A DNA stretch of 53,541 nt from Gammaproteobacteria bacterium (GCA_003567475.1 PWZL01000068.1:1-53541), one strand, 5' to 3'. Numbered from the stretch's first letter, positions 35,239 through 43,944 are shown. Notes: generated by a model not told the origin, from the letters alone. Numbers and translations: made by a program.

Positions 35239-37515
35239 TCAGAAGTTGTAGCTGAACGTGATGCCTGCACGCCTTGAGCGTGGCAGCGGGACCAGGAACC
35301 CGCGTTCCACGGCGGTCGTGCCCGGGACGTTGTCCTGCGCCGGGTTCTCGTTGGGTCCGATATTCAGGTTCCCGAGATCGGCAAACCGCACGACTGTTGA
35401 CGGCGTGCGGTCATCCAGGACGTTGTCCACGAACAGCGTGACATCCCAGGCATCGGCGCGTACACCGAGTTTCAGGTTGAGCAGGTGCCGGTCGCCCACG
35501 TAAGCGAGGTTGTGAACCTGCGAGTACTTCTTCGACTGGAAGGAGTAGTCCGCGCGCAGGAACAGGTCGAGTTCGCTGCTCAGAGGCTGAGTGAACGTGC
35601 TCGTCGCGGTCGCCTGGTGCTTCGGCGAGATCGGCGTCTGATTGCCGCTCACATCTCCGCCCGGCGCGCCGGTCACGCTGGATACGCAGTCGAACCCGGT
35701 CAGTTCCGCGCCCTGGATCGGATCACAGAACTCCCGGAAAGTGGCGTCTGCCAGCGCGTAACTCGCGCCCACGGACCACTGCTCGCTCAGCAGGTAGCTG
35801 GCCTCCAGCTCAAACCCGCGCACGCGGGTCTTGCCCGCATTGGTGATGAGCGAGATCGGGATGTCGTCGAACTCCGCGGACTGGGTGAGCTGCTGCTGGG
35901 TCCAGTCGATCCAGTAGACCGCGGCGTTCAGGCGCAACCGGCTATCCAGCAGATCACTCTTGACGCCGATCTCGTAGTTCCAGGATTTCTCTTCTTCAGC
36001 AGTGCGGAAGTTTTCCGTAATCCGCGGATCGGGGTTGATTGCGCCCGGCTTGTTGCCGCGGGCAATGCTGCCGTAAATCAGCAGATCATCGCTGTACTGG
36101 TAGTTCAGCGTGAAGCGTGGCAACGTGCCGGTGAAGTCCGCCGCATTGATTGCACCGGTCGCCGTACGGTTGCTGATTTCGTCCTTCTGATAACGCAATT
36201 CAAGGCCGGCGGTCAGCTGGTCGGTGATGTCGTAATCCAGCGAGCCGAACACGGCCGAGTTCTTGATCCTGTCGCGGCCGAAGTCGGTCACGATCGTGGT
36301 CGTCTCCGGGACCCGGCGCAGGCGTTCGAGTGTTCGGTCGTAGTAGTAGACGCCCACCGAGTAGCGAAGCGCCTCGGTCGCTGGGGAGGACAGCCGCAAC
36401 TCGGTAGACCACTCGTCACGCTCGCTGTCTTCGACGCGGACGAACTGTCCGCCGGCGAAGAAAATCGGATCGCCAAGATAGCTGTTGTCGTTACCGAAGC
36501 TGGTGCGTGCGGAGACGATGCCGGTATTGGCCGTCAACAGAAATCCGCTGCCCGCAAGATCCCACTCCAGCGCACCGGTGGTGCGGAGCACCCGGCGGTC
36601 GAGCCCGGCTTCGCTGCCGAGACGGTCGGTGGCCAGGCGGACCGAATCGAACTTCTGCACCTCGCCACAGAAGTACTGGCGGGCCTGGTCGAGGAAGCAG
36701 TTGTTGGCGAAGCGGTCCTGCAGACGCTGTGCCGGTACGTCGTCGTCATCGCGGTTGTAGCCCAAGGTGAAGCGCAGGGAGACGTCGTCATTGACGAGCC
36801 ACTCGAGTCCGCTGTTGAGGCCCCAGGACTCCTCGCTGCCGACGATCCGCTGGTCACCAATTTCGTTCCGGTACTCGCCGCCGTACTCGTAGTAGCGCCC
36901 GTGGATAAAGTAGAACAGGCGGTCTTCGATCAACGGTCCCCGTGAGCTCAGGTTGATCTCGTAGTCGCTATCCTGGGCAATCCGTCCGGTCACGCGATTC
37001 TCGAACTCGTTGGTGCCACGCTTGGTGACGACGTTGATGGCACCGGAGAAGGTGGCCCGGCCGAACTGCGCGGCCTGCGGGCCCTTGATCACCTCGATGC
37101 GCTCAACAATATCAAAGGGGAACGAGAGGAAGGACTCGGAGTAAACGATGCCGTCGACGAAGATCGACGCGTTGCCCTCGCCGAGAATGTTGGACATGCC
37201 GCGTATAACCGGCCGGCTGACGTCGCCTTCGGCACCCCGCCGGCCGCCAAAGGCCTCGAAGCTGTAGCCCGGAGTGAAGTCGCTCAGCTCGCTGATGTTG
37301 CGTGCCCCCAGCTCGCGGATCTGCTCGCCGCTGAAGGCGGTGATGCTGAGCGGGATTTCCTGCAGGCTCTCCTCGCGCTTGCGCGCGGTGACCACGATTT
37401 CCTCGAGGCCCGCCGCACGCTGTTGTGCGTGCACATCGCTCGTCGCAAACATTCCACCGGCGAGCGCGGCGGACACGGCCAGCGCCACGGCACTTCTATG
37501 ACTCATTGTATTCAT
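35239..37515 (-). CDS. TonB-dependent outer-membrane receptor
   Basis: A 758-residue receptor with a Sec signal peptide (RSAVALAVSAALAGGMFA to DVHAQ), the plug start LEEIVVTARKREESLQEIPLS, the motifs VIRGMSNILGEGNASIFVDG and VIKGPQAAQFGRATFSGAINVV, and a C-terminal strand GITFSYNF. It is related to the receptor at 10080 and unlike that at 1067. ATG 37515 follows GGAGAGGGAG; ATG 37506 is possible. No copy of the 22-bp repeat is seen upstream; instead a different perfect inverted repeat lies at 37631-37651, so it may answer to another regulator, possibly the LysR-type gene at 38475. Confidence 0.93.
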   Translation of the reverse strand: MNTMSHRSAVALAVSAALAGGMFATSDVHAQQRAAGLEEIVVTARKREESLQEIPLSITAFSGEQIRELGARNISELSDFTPGYSFEAFGGRRGAEGDVSRPVIRGMSNILGEGNASIFVDGIVYSESFLSFPFDIVERIEVIKGPQAAQFGRATFSGAINVVTKRGTNEFENRVTGRIAQDSDYEINLSSRGPLIEDRLFYFIHGRYYEYGGEYRNEIGDQRIVGSEESWGLNSGLEWLVNDDVSLRFTLGYNRDDDDVPAQRLQDRFANNCFLDQARQYFCGEVQKFDSVRLATDRLGSEAGLDRRVLRTTGALEWDLAGSGFLLTANTGIVSARTSFGNDNSYLGDPIFFAGGQFVRVEDSERDEWSTELRLSSPATEALRYSVGVYYYDRTLERLRRVPETTTIVTDFGRDRIKNSAVFGSLDYDITDQLTAGLELRYQKDEISNRTATGAINAADFTGTLPRFTLNYQYSDDLLIYGSIARGNKPGAINPDPRITENFRTAEEEKSWNYEIGVKSDLLDSRLRLNAAVYWIDWTQQQLTQSAEFDDIPISLITNAGKTRVRGFELEASYLLSEQWSVGASYALADATFREFCDPIQGAELTGFDCVSSVTGAPGGDVSGNQTPISPKHQATATSTFTQPLSSELDLFLRADYSFQSKKYSQVHNLAYVGDRHLLNLKLGVRADAWDVTLFVDNVLDDRTPSTVVRFADLGNLNIGPNENPAQDNVPGTTAVERGFLVPLPRSRRAGITFSYNF

Positions 37516-37630
37516 GCTCCCTCTCCATTGTGACGCCCGGCCGGCCAGGTTGACGGTCGACGGACGGTGATCCCCGCAAATCAATTCTAGAACTGCCTGT
37601 TTCCCCGATAAAATTAATCCTGGGATGGCT

Positions 37631-37651
37631 GTGATTAGGGCGCCTAATCAC
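37631..37651. promoter_or_regulatory. Perfect inverted repeat upstream of the TonB receptor, LysR-box-like
   Basis: GTGATTAGG and CCTAATCAC flank GCG. The inner part reads T-N11-A (TTA...TAA), the pattern bound by LysR-type regulators. It lies 116 bases before the receptor start and ten bases after the end of the membrane-protein gene on the same strand. No T-tract follows, so a terminator is less likely. Confidence 0.5.
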
Positions 37652-37661
37652 CAACCTCCGG

Positions 37662-38336
37662 TCAGAAGGGCTGCCACAGCCCCAACGCGGCCGCCATCAC
37701 CGTCAATGCCCAGATCCCCAGCACAATCGGCCGCGTGCGTGAGAGCGTGCGTTGCATCAATACCACATCGGCGTGGCCACCGGTGCCGTCGGCCAGCCGA
37801 CGCAACGCCGGCCGAAACGGCAGGAACACTCGCCGGAGCACCAGACTCAGGAAAATCGCCGCGGCGAAAATCAGCAGTTTCAACGCCAGGGAGCGGTTGT
37901 CGGTGATGCCGAAACCGGCCAATGCCGCCAGCCCGGCCACCAGCACCGCCGTACCGATGACACTTCGCCAGGCGACGTCAAAGCGCCGCCAGGGCGCGGT
38001 CCGCAGGGCATCCCCGCGGTGGGCATACAACCAGCCGTTGAGCGCGACCCAGATCAGCGCGAGGGTCCAGATGAGCGCCAGCACCGGGACCCCGAAGTTG
38101 AAGTCGGCAGTCATGACGCCCAGGGTGGCGCCGACGGCGCCAATCAGCGGGACGCTCATGCGCGGGAACAGGTCGACGAAAGCCATGATCTGGGAGATGG
38201 TGGCGCGGGTCTCCAGAGATAAACCCGGATCGGCCACGTAACGCGCCGAATACAGCACGGCCAGGTCGGCGCCCAGCCAGTAGACGAACAACAGCACATG
38301 GGCCAGCAGCAGTACGTCGTAGAGTCCCACGGTCAT
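37662..38336 (-). CDS. Integral membrane protein of unknown function
   Basis: A 224-residue protein with about six hydrophobic helices (near residues 6-28, 58-78, 82-103, 122-143, 148-168 and 200-221) and no signal peptide. The first helix holds a conserved-looking His and Trp (LLLAHVLLFVYWLGADLA). The outline is like CopD/DUF2269-type or cytochrome-b-like small membrane proteins, but I cannot assign a family firmly. The ATG has AAGGA about nine bases upstream. It is divergent from the LysR gene at 38475 with a 138-base gap, and it could be a regulated target or be expressed with the TonB receptor downstream. Confidence 0.7.
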   Translation of the reverse strand: MTVGLYDVLLLAHVLLFVYWLGADLAVLYSARYVADPGLSLETRATISQIMAFVDLFPRMSVPLIGAVGATLGVMTADFNFGVPVLALIWTLALIWVALNGWLYAHRGDALRTAPWRRFDVAWRSVIGTAVLVAGLAALAGFGITDNRSLALKLLIFAAAIFLSLVLRRVFLPFRPALRRLADGTGGHADVVLMQRTLSRTRPIVLGIWALTVMAAALGLWQPF

Positions 38337-38474
38337 CGGTCCGATCCTTGTGGATGCGCTCAGCGCTCAGCCCAGAGCTTCCGGACGATACCGACCCCGA
38401 CGTGCAGCCACCAATTAAAACCGAGCGTGCACTGATTATTGCGGCTGATCGTTGCCCGGCGGATACTTGACCTC

Positions 38475-39383
38475 ATGGAACTCCGTCAGCTTCGCTATTT
38501 CGTGGCCCTTGCCGACGAGAAAAATTTCTACCGCGCCGCCGGGGCCGTCGGCCTGACGCAGTCGGCATTGACCCAGTCCATCGCCAAGCTCGAGCGCGAT
38601 CTCGGGGTCACCCTGTTCGTGCGCAGCAAGACCGGCACCGTTCTGACCGACCACGGTCAGCGGCTCTACGAGCATGCGCAGGCCATCTCCGCCCAGGTTC
38701 AGGCTGCACGCACCGAACTGCTGGTGCGCTCCGGACGCCAGCGCACGGAGCTCTCGCTCGGGGTGGTGCCCAGCCTGCCAGACAGTGTGCTCATGCGTCT
38801 GCTGGGCCAGATCCGCGAGCGCTACCAGGGGCACAGCATCAAGCTGGTGAAGGACTGGTCGACCAACCTCATCCCACTGGTGGAACGCGGCATCATCGAC
38901 TTCGCGTTCATTTCCGATCACTTCATGGCCGCCCCGGTACCGGAGGTGCGCCGTGAACCGTTGTTCAACGATCAGGTCCATGTGGTCGTTGGCGAGGGTC
39001 ATCCCTTGTATTCGGCCGCGTCGCCTTCGCTCGGCGACCTCGCGAAGTATGAGTGGGCGGCCGTCTCGGTCGACCCGGAATGGCCGGAGTTTCTCGCGCG
39101 GATTTTTGCCGCCGCCGACCTCTCGCCCCCGGAGCGGGTGATCCAGACCAACTCGGTCACGCTGGCGATGGAATTGATCGGCGGCGGAACGGCTGTGGGG
39201 CTCGCATCGCCCAAGCTGGTGTGCGCCGCCAGTACGCGGGCGTATCGGTTCTTCGATGTGCCGGAACTGCGCCAGCAGCGTGTCTTCAGTCTGTGTTACC
39301 GCTCGCGGATGGTGATGCTGCCGTCGCAGCGCAGGCTCATCGATCTGTTCGCGGAACTCGTGAGGACTGAGTTCAACGGCTGA
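38475..39383 (+). CDS. LysR-family transcriptional regulator
   Basis: A 302-residue regulator with the N-terminal winged helix (MELRQLRYFVALADEKNFYR, AAGAVGLTQSALTQSIAKLE, RDLGVTLFVRS) and a two-lobe effector domain beginning near residue 90 (LSLGVVPSLPDSVL). LysR proteins bind T-N11-A sites, usually next to their own gene, and respond to a pathway metabolite. The start at 38475 is the conserved MELRQLRYF; an ATG 12 codons earlier would add residues not found in the family. It is divergent from the membrane-protein gene. Its likely targets are that gene, the TonB receptor behind the 37631 repeat, or the RidA-like gene downstream. Confidence 0.94.
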   Translation: MELRQLRYFVALADEKNFYRAAGAVGLTQSALTQSIAKLERDLGVTLFVRSKTGTVLTDHGQRLYEHAQAISAQVQAARTELLVRSGRQRTELSLGVVPSLPDSVLMRLLGQIRERYQGHSIKLVKDWSTNLIPLVERGIIDFAFISDHFMAAPVPEVRREPLFNDQVHVVVGEGHPLYSAASPSLGDLAKYEWAAVSVDPEWPEFLARIFAAADLSPPERVIQTNSVTLAMELIGGGTAVGLASPKLVCAASTRAYRFFDVPELRQQRVFSLCYRSRMVMLPSQRRLIDLFAELVRTEFNG

Positions 39384-39388
39384 GCCAC

Positions 39389-39434
39389 CGCGGTGTGCCC
39401 GGTCGCGTCAGCCGCGACCGCCACGCACACCGCG
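39389..39434 (+). other. Large nested hairpin downstream of the LysR gene
   Basis: An outer stem (CGCGGTGTGC with GCACACCGCG, 10 bp) encloses an inner stem (CGGTCGCG with CGCGACCG, 8 bp) with loop TCAGC. The two stems are separated by one base on the left and four on the right. It starts six bases after the LysR stop. There is no T-run, so it could be a terminator, an mRNA-stabilising structure, or part of the leader of the RidA-like gene that begins at 39483. Confidence 0.55.
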
Positions 39435-39482
39435 CGGCGGGTTCAGCCATGACCATCATCGGCACTTTTGGAGACAGCGCAC

Positions 39483-39995
39483 ATGGTGTGTTCGAAGATT
39501 CGACGTCCTTTTATCGTACTGGCCACAGGCCTGCTCGGGCCGCTGAGTGGTGTTGGCGTGGTCGCCGCCGAGGGGCCACATCTCGAACGGCTCAACCCGC
39601 CCGGCTTGAGCCTGCCCCAGGGCTATGCCCAGGTCGTCACCGCCGAGGGGCCAGGACGCTGGGTATTCGTGGCCGGGCAGGGGGGGATCGCGGCCGACGG
39701 GCGTGTGCCCGAGGATCTCGGCGAACAGGCCCGCATCATGTTCGCGAAAGTGGCCATCGCGCTGGCGGCGGCGGAGGCCTCACCGGCGGATGTCGTGCGT
39801 ATCGTGCTCTATATCGTCGACCTCGAGCACATCGATCCCTCGCCGATCTATGCTGCGGTGCGGGCATTCTTCCCGCCGGAGGGCCGCCCGGCCTCTAGCG
39901 TGGTCGGGGTCTCGGCGCTGGCTGTCCCTGGCATGGCGATGGAAATCGATGTCACCGCACTGACCGGCGCTGCGCACGGGTCGGTCCCACGGTAA
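39483..39995 (+). CDS. Exported RidA (YjgF/YER057c/UK114) family protein
   Basis: A 170-residue protein with a signal peptide (FIVLATGLLGPLSGVGVVA, residues 10-28, cleavage near AEG) followed by a RidA-fold domain: NPPGLSLPQGYAQVV, WVFVAGQGGIAADG, VVRIVLYIVDLEHI and RPASSVVGVSALAVPGMAMEID. Canonical RidA hydrolyses reactive enamines/imines with an Arg in the PARS motif; here the matching residue is Ser (PASS), so the classical deaminase activity is doubtful. A periplasmic location is unusual, as most family members are cytosolic. ATG 39483 has GGAG ten bases upstream. It lies between two LysR genes, the second on the opposite strand. Confidence 0.85.
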   Translation: MVCSKIRRPFIVLATGLLGPLSGVGVVAAEGPHLERLNPPGLSLPQGYAQVVTAEGPGRWVFVAGQGGIAADGRVPEDLGEQARIMFAKVAIALAAAEASPADVVRIVLYIVDLEHIDPSPIYAAVRAFFPPEGRPASSVVGVSALAVPGMAMEIDVTALTGAAHGSVPR

Positions 39996-40049
39996 GGCGC
40001 CCCGGATGCCGGTCGCAGCACGCGACTCGGGCGGATCGCTGCGTCTGGG

Positions 40050-40961
40050 TTAGCGGCGATCGCGGACCGCGTCGGCGGCCGCATGCAGGGCTCGTGCGAG
40101 GGTCAGTGCCGGCGGGGGTGGTGAGGCGTCGGCCCGGTATGCCATCGAGATCGGCCGCGTCCAGGACAGTTCGCGTCCGCCCAGAGCCACCAGCCGTCCC
40201 TCGGTGAGCTCACGTCGGACCAGGCCTTGCGGCAGCAGGCACAGGTAGTGGTCGGTCGCCAGCACGGTGCGCACCAGCTCGAGGGAATCGGTTTCCAGCA
40301 CCGGTTCGGGCGGCGTCAGTCCGCGCGTGTCGAAGCTTTCCCGGAAGAGCGCCTCGACCACCCCGAGATTGCTGCCACGCAGCCAGGGCCAGGCGCTCAA
40401 GGCGGCATGGCCGGGGTCCGGCTCGCTCGCCAGGGGATGGTCGGCGGCCGCAATCACCCGATAGTCCTCATGCCCGAGCACCTCGCGAATCACCCCCTGG
40501 GGTTCGGCGTCGCGCGTATCCACGCCGACGCACAGGTCCAGTTCGCCCTGCAGCAGGCGCGAGAGCAGCTGCGGTTGCAGGCCGGTCACCACCTCGATAC
40601 GCAAGTCCGGCAGCCGGCGTCTCACCGCCGTCACCGCCTCGCCGACCAGCCGCGCTGCCGCCGTCGGGCTGGCGCCAATGCGCACCCGCCCCGAAGCGGC
40701 CTCGAGCGCGTCGGCCAGGCGGCTGCGGAAGACCGAAAGTTCGTGGTCGATGGCGCGGGCAGGTTCGAGCAGCAGCTGGCCGAAGACGGTCGGCCGCGCC
40801 ATCCGGCTGCCGCGGTCCAGCAGTCGCACGCCCAGGGCGTGCTCCAACGACTGGATGCCTTTGGAGAGCGCCTGCTGCGTCCGCCCGAGGGCCTCGGCGG
40901 CCCGCGAGAAACCCCCATGCTCGACCACCGCCAGAAAGTAGCGGAGCTGTTGCAGCTGCAT
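40050..40961 (-). CDS. LysR-family transcriptional regulator
   Basis: A 303-residue regulator with a standard LysR winged helix (MQLQQLRYFLAVVEHGGFSR, AAEALGRTQQALSKGIQSLE, HALGVRLLDRGSR) and a C-terminal sensor domain (VRIGASPTAAARLVG, then DLCVGVDTRDAE). The conserved start at 40961 has GGGGA upstream and is preferred to an ATG seven codons earlier. It is divergent from the FAD oxidoreductase gene; a perfect inverted repeat at 40998-41014 in the 132-base gap is the likely operator. It probably controls the five-gene module 41094-47488 (inference from position). Confidence 0.94.
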   Translation of the reverse strand: MQLQQLRYFLAVVEHGGFSRAAEALGRTQQALSKGIQSLEHALGVRLLDRGSRMARPTVFGQLLLEPARAIDHELSVFRSRLADALEAASGRVRIGASPTAAARLVGEAVTAVRRRLPDLRIEVVTGLQPQLLSRLLQGELDLCVGVDTRDAEPQGVIREVLGHEDYRVIAAADHPLASEPDPGHAALSAWPWLRGSNLGVVEALFRESFDTRGLTPPEPVLETDSLELVRTVLATDHYLCLLPQGLVRRELTEGRLVALGGRELSWTRPISMAYRADASPPPPALTLARALHAAADAVRDRR

Positions 40962-40997
40962 GACCGATTCCCCGGTACACATCCGAAGTCAACAAAA

Positions 40998-41014
40998 TAC
41001 AACGAAACGTTGTA
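40998..41014. promoter_or_regulatory. Perfect inverted repeat, likely LysR operator
   Basis: TACAACG and CGTTGTA flank AAA. It lies 36 bases before the LysR start and 79 before the FAD oxidoreductase start, a usual place for an activator binding site of a divergent LysR gene. Confidence 0.6.
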
Positions 41015-41093
41015 GGCCGTCCCTTTTTTCGTTGGCGTCGGTCGGTTCGCACGCCCTAGGCTGACCAGACTGTTCAGTCTGAGAGGCTCCACC

Positions 41094-42587
41094 ATGGCCA
41101 GCCCCGCCGCCGTCGACACCTGGGACATCGAGACCGATCTGCTGATCGCCGGCTATGGCCTCGCGGGCGCCTGTGCGGCCATCGAGGCCCATGACCTCTC
41201 GCCCGACGCCCGCATACTCATCTGCGAAAAGGCGCCGGAGGCCGAAGCGGGCGGCAACAGTCGAGTCGCCGGCCAGTCGCTGTTGATCTCGCATGACGCC
41301 ACGGCACTGGCCGACTACCAACGGGCCATGAGCCGGGCCAACCCGGTGCCCGAGGAGATGCTTCAGTGGTGGGCGGAGGAAATGGTCGCGCTCGAGCCCT
41401 GGATCCAGGCACGGGCCCGGCAGGCGGGCGCGGAGTTCATCCGCGGCACGGGCTTCAGCGAGCGCGATGCGGTCCTGGAGTTTCCCGAGTTCGGCGCCCG
41501 GGCGGCGGTGGCCTACACGGCGACCATCCTGCCGATTCCCAGCGGTGTGTGGCTGGCATTCGATGCCAACGTGCGCCTGCGCGCGCGGATCGAGCGGCGC
41601 TACGACACCGCCGTGGTGGATCTGGTACAGGACCCTGACACCCTGGAGGTGCTGGGGGCCATCGTCGCGCACGGCGACCGGCGCCTTGCCGTACGCGCCC
41701 ATCGGGGCGTGGTGCTGGCGATGGGCGGCTATGAAGCCAACCTGGACATGCAGCGCAACTACTACGGACTGAGCGAGGCGTGGCCGCTGGGGACCCCGCA
41801 CAACACCGGTGATGGTCTCCGCCTGCTACAGACCGCCGGCGCATCGCTCTGGCACTTGCGCAACCAGGGTCAGTCCAGCGGCATCTGGCCGGGCATCGCG
41901 GTGCCTGACTATGACGTCGCCTTCCTGCGCACTTTTTTCTGGCAGAGCTTCAGCTGGCTGGAGATCGCCGCCGATCATCGGCGCTTCTACAACGAGACCG
42001 CCGAGCTCCAGCTCACACATTACAAGGAGAAGCGTCATGGACATTGGGTGGATACGCCGCATCATCGCGCAGGCCCCGTGCACATGCTGTTCGACGAGAC
42101 CACGCGGGTGCACAACCGGCTGATCACCCCGGTGATGAGCTGGAATCCCGTGGTCCGGGGCTACGACTGGAGCGAGGACAACAGGGTCGAAATCGACCGG
42201 GGCTGGATCCTGCGCGCCGACAGCCTCGAGGCCCTCGCCGAGGCCATGGGGCGTGACCCGGCCGCCGTCCGCGCGACCGTAGAACGCTACAACGCCGCCT
42301 GTGCCGAGGGCGCGGATCCCGAGTACGGCCGCGACCCCGCCACACTCATGCCGCTTGCCACCCCGCCTTACCATGCGGTGCGGATCGTCCCCGCGATCGT
42401 CTGTACGGGGGGTGGGGCACGCCGAAATCGGCACTCGCAGGTGCTCGATCACCAGCAGGCCCCGATTCCCGGGCTCTATGAGGCCGGTGAGCTTGGCTCG
42501 ATGGTGTCCGATCTCTACCAGAACGGCACCTACCTGACCGAGGCGATGATCAGCGGTCGGGCCGCGGCTCGGCATGCGCTGGCGTGA
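41094..42587 (+). CDS. FAD-dependent oxidoreductase (fumarate reductase/3-ketosteroid dehydrogenase superfamily)
   Basis: A 497-residue flavoprotein of the FAD_binding_2 family. The N-terminal dinucleotide motif is LLIAGYGLAGACAAIEA, with an EKAPEAEAGGNSRVAGQ segment for FAD ribityl binding, and the C-terminal part reads IVCTGGGARRN, then GLYEAGELGS and GRAAARHAL. Members reduce or desaturate C-C bonds next to carbonyls (fumarate, urocanate, 3-ketosteroids). No signal peptide or cytochrome domain is present, so it is probably cytosolic. It opens the second catabolic module, divergent from a LysR gene. Exact substrate cannot be inferred. Confidence 0.88.
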   Translation: MASPAAVDTWDIETDLLIAGYGLAGACAAIEAHDLSPDARILICEKAPEAEAGGNSRVAGQSLLISHDATALADYQRAMSRANPVPEEMLQWWAEEMVALEPWIQARARQAGAEFIRGTGFSERDAVLEFPEFGARAAVAYTATILPIPSGVWLAFDANVRLRARIERRYDTAVVDLVQDPDTLEVLGAIVAHGDRRLAVRAHRGVVLAMGGYEANLDMQRNYYGLSEAWPLGTPHNTGDGLRLLQTAGASLWHLRNQGQSSGIWPGIAVPDYDVAFLRTFFWQSFSWLEIAADHRRFYNETAELQLTHYKEKRHGHWVDTPHHRAGPVHMLFDETTRVHNRLITPVMSWNPVVRGYDWSEDNRVEIDRGWILRADSLEALAEAMGRDPAAVRATVERYNAACAEGADPEYGRDPATLMPLATPPYHAVRIVPAIVCTGGGARRNRHSQVLDHQQAPIPGLYEAGELGSMVSDLYQNGTYLTEAMISGRAAARHALA

Positions 42588-42620
42588 TCGGCGAGCGGGG
42601 ACGACAGGGGAGATGACGCG

Positions 42621-42836
42621 ATGAAGGTCAAGACACCGGCGATGAAACTTGATGTGCGGGTCGACCAGGTCGTCGCCCGCGATGGCCTGATCGTGCTCGA
42701 AGGCGTCGCCGGCATGCTCCCGTGCCAGACGGAACTCACGCCAGGCGAGGTGCGTTCCCTGCTGCTGAAGGTGCTGCGACCCCGGTTGCTGTGGCTGGCG
42801 TTGACCGGCAGAGGCGGTTCGACGCAGCAAGCCTGA
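42621..42836 (+). CDS. Small conserved-looking protein of unknown function
   Basis: A 71-residue protein, DVRVDQVVARDGLIVLEGVAG followed by a helical C-terminus rich in Leu and Arg. GGGGAG lies eight bases before the ATG, and the gene fits the 300-base gap between the FAD oxidoreductase and the TRAP-type binding protein on the same strand, so I think it is real. Family unknown. It has one Cys in GMLPCQTEL. Confidence 0.6.
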   Translation: MKVKTPAMKLDVRVDQVVARDGLIVLEGVAGMLPCQTELTPGEVRSLLLKVLRPRLLWLALTGRGGSTQQA

Positions 42837-42898
42837 GGCTGCGGTAAACTCCCGGGTCGGCATCGGCGGGTCGGTTCCCGTCGCCAGGAGGAGTTCTG

Positions 42899-43909
42899 AT
42901 GCGCCTGATCTTACTGCTGGCACTGCTGAGCGCCGCGCTGCTGTGGGGCTGCGCGCCGTCGGACGATGCGACGGACGGCCGTATCCCACTGGCTGTTGGC
43001 GGCACGGAGGTGGCCGGCTCACCGGGCTCGGAGAACTGGCAGCAGTTCCAGGCCGTGGTCGAAACCTCAGCCGTGCCGATCGAGCTGCGGATGCTGATCC
43101 GCGGACAGCTGGGCTCGGAGGAGCAGTTGCTCTCAGCGCTGCGACGGGGCCGAGTGCAGATCGCCAGCATGTCCGCGCTCGCGGCCTCCGCGCTGGTGCC
43201 GGAGCTGACCGTGCTGTACGCCCCCTTCCTGTTTGCCGATGAGGCCGAAGCCGATTACGTCCTCGACCATCACCTTGCCGAGCCACTGGCGGCGCTGCTG
43301 GCCGCACAGGGGCTGCATGTGGTGCAGTGGCACGAGATCGGCTTCCATCATGTCTACGCGCGTGAGCCGCTGCTCGAGCCGGACGACTACCGCAACCGCC
43401 GTTTCCGCGTCTCCAACAGCATCGCCGCCCAGGTGTTTGCCCAGTCGCTGGGTTCCGATGTCATCTCCATGGGCTTCGCCGACGTGGTGCCTGCGCTGCA
43501 GACCCGGATGATCGATGCCGGCGAGAATGCGGTTCCGTACTATGCGCGTACGGGGATCGCCGAGCAGGCGCCGCATTACGTGTTGACCGGACATGCGCTC
43601 GGCATGAACCTGGTGCTGGCGAACGCCGACTGGTGGCAGGCGCAGTCGCCGGAAGTGCGTGAGCTGCTGTCCACGGCGTTTCCCGATCGCGAGGCGATCC
43701 GCCGCCAGGTGCGTGCAGCCAACGCCGCTGAACTCGCGGCCGCGGCGGATATCGGCTTCAGCGTCCATGCGCCAAACGAGATGACGCTCGCCCGCTGGCG
43801 CGAAGTCACCGCGCCGGCACACGACATGCTGCTGCAGCAGGCTGGCGGGCAGAGCCGCGAGATCTATGCGGCGGCGCTTGCCGGGCGCGACGCCTGGCGG
43901 GCACGCTGA
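42899..43909 (+). CDS. TRAP-type (DctP) substrate-binding lipoprotein
   Basis: A 336-residue DctP-family solute receptor. The signal is a lipoprotein signal with lipobox LLWGC and Cys18, followed by APS. The DctP fold is seen in VAGSPGSENWQQFQ, QIASMSALAASALVPELTVL, APFLFADEAEADYVLD and DYRNRRFRVSNS, the last holding the conserved carboxylate-binding Arg region. In Gram-negative bacteria these receptors are usually soluble in the periplasm, so a lipid anchor is unusual. No DctQ or DctM membrane subunit is near; the only carrier downstream is an MFS protein. AGGAGG lies seven bases upstream of the ATG. It may serve a TRAP system elsewhere or act as a sensor. Confidence 0.88.
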   Translation: MRLILLLALLSAALLWGCAPSDDATDGRIPLAVGGTEVAGSPGSENWQQFQAVVETSAVPIELRMLIRGQLGSEEQLLSALRRGRVQIASMSALAASALVPELTVLYAPFLFADEAEADYVLDHHLAEPLAALLAAQGLHVVQWHEIGFHHVYAREPLLEPDDYRNRRFRVSNSIAAQVFAQSLGSDVISMGFADVVPALQTRMIDAGENAVPYYARTGIAEQAPHYVLTGHALGMNLVLANADWWQAQSPEVRELLSTAFPDREAIRRQVRAANAAELAAAADIGFSVHAPNEMTLARWREVTAPAHDMLLQQAGGQSREIYAAALAGRDAWRAR

Positions 43910-43944
43910 ACACCCTGCTGAATACACCGCTGAAAGGAGTCGGC

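Noticed and set aside
35485-36945. A 486-codon plus-strand frame inside the TonB receptor gene
   Set aside because: Antisense to a complete receptor with signal peptide, plug and barrel; no independent support.
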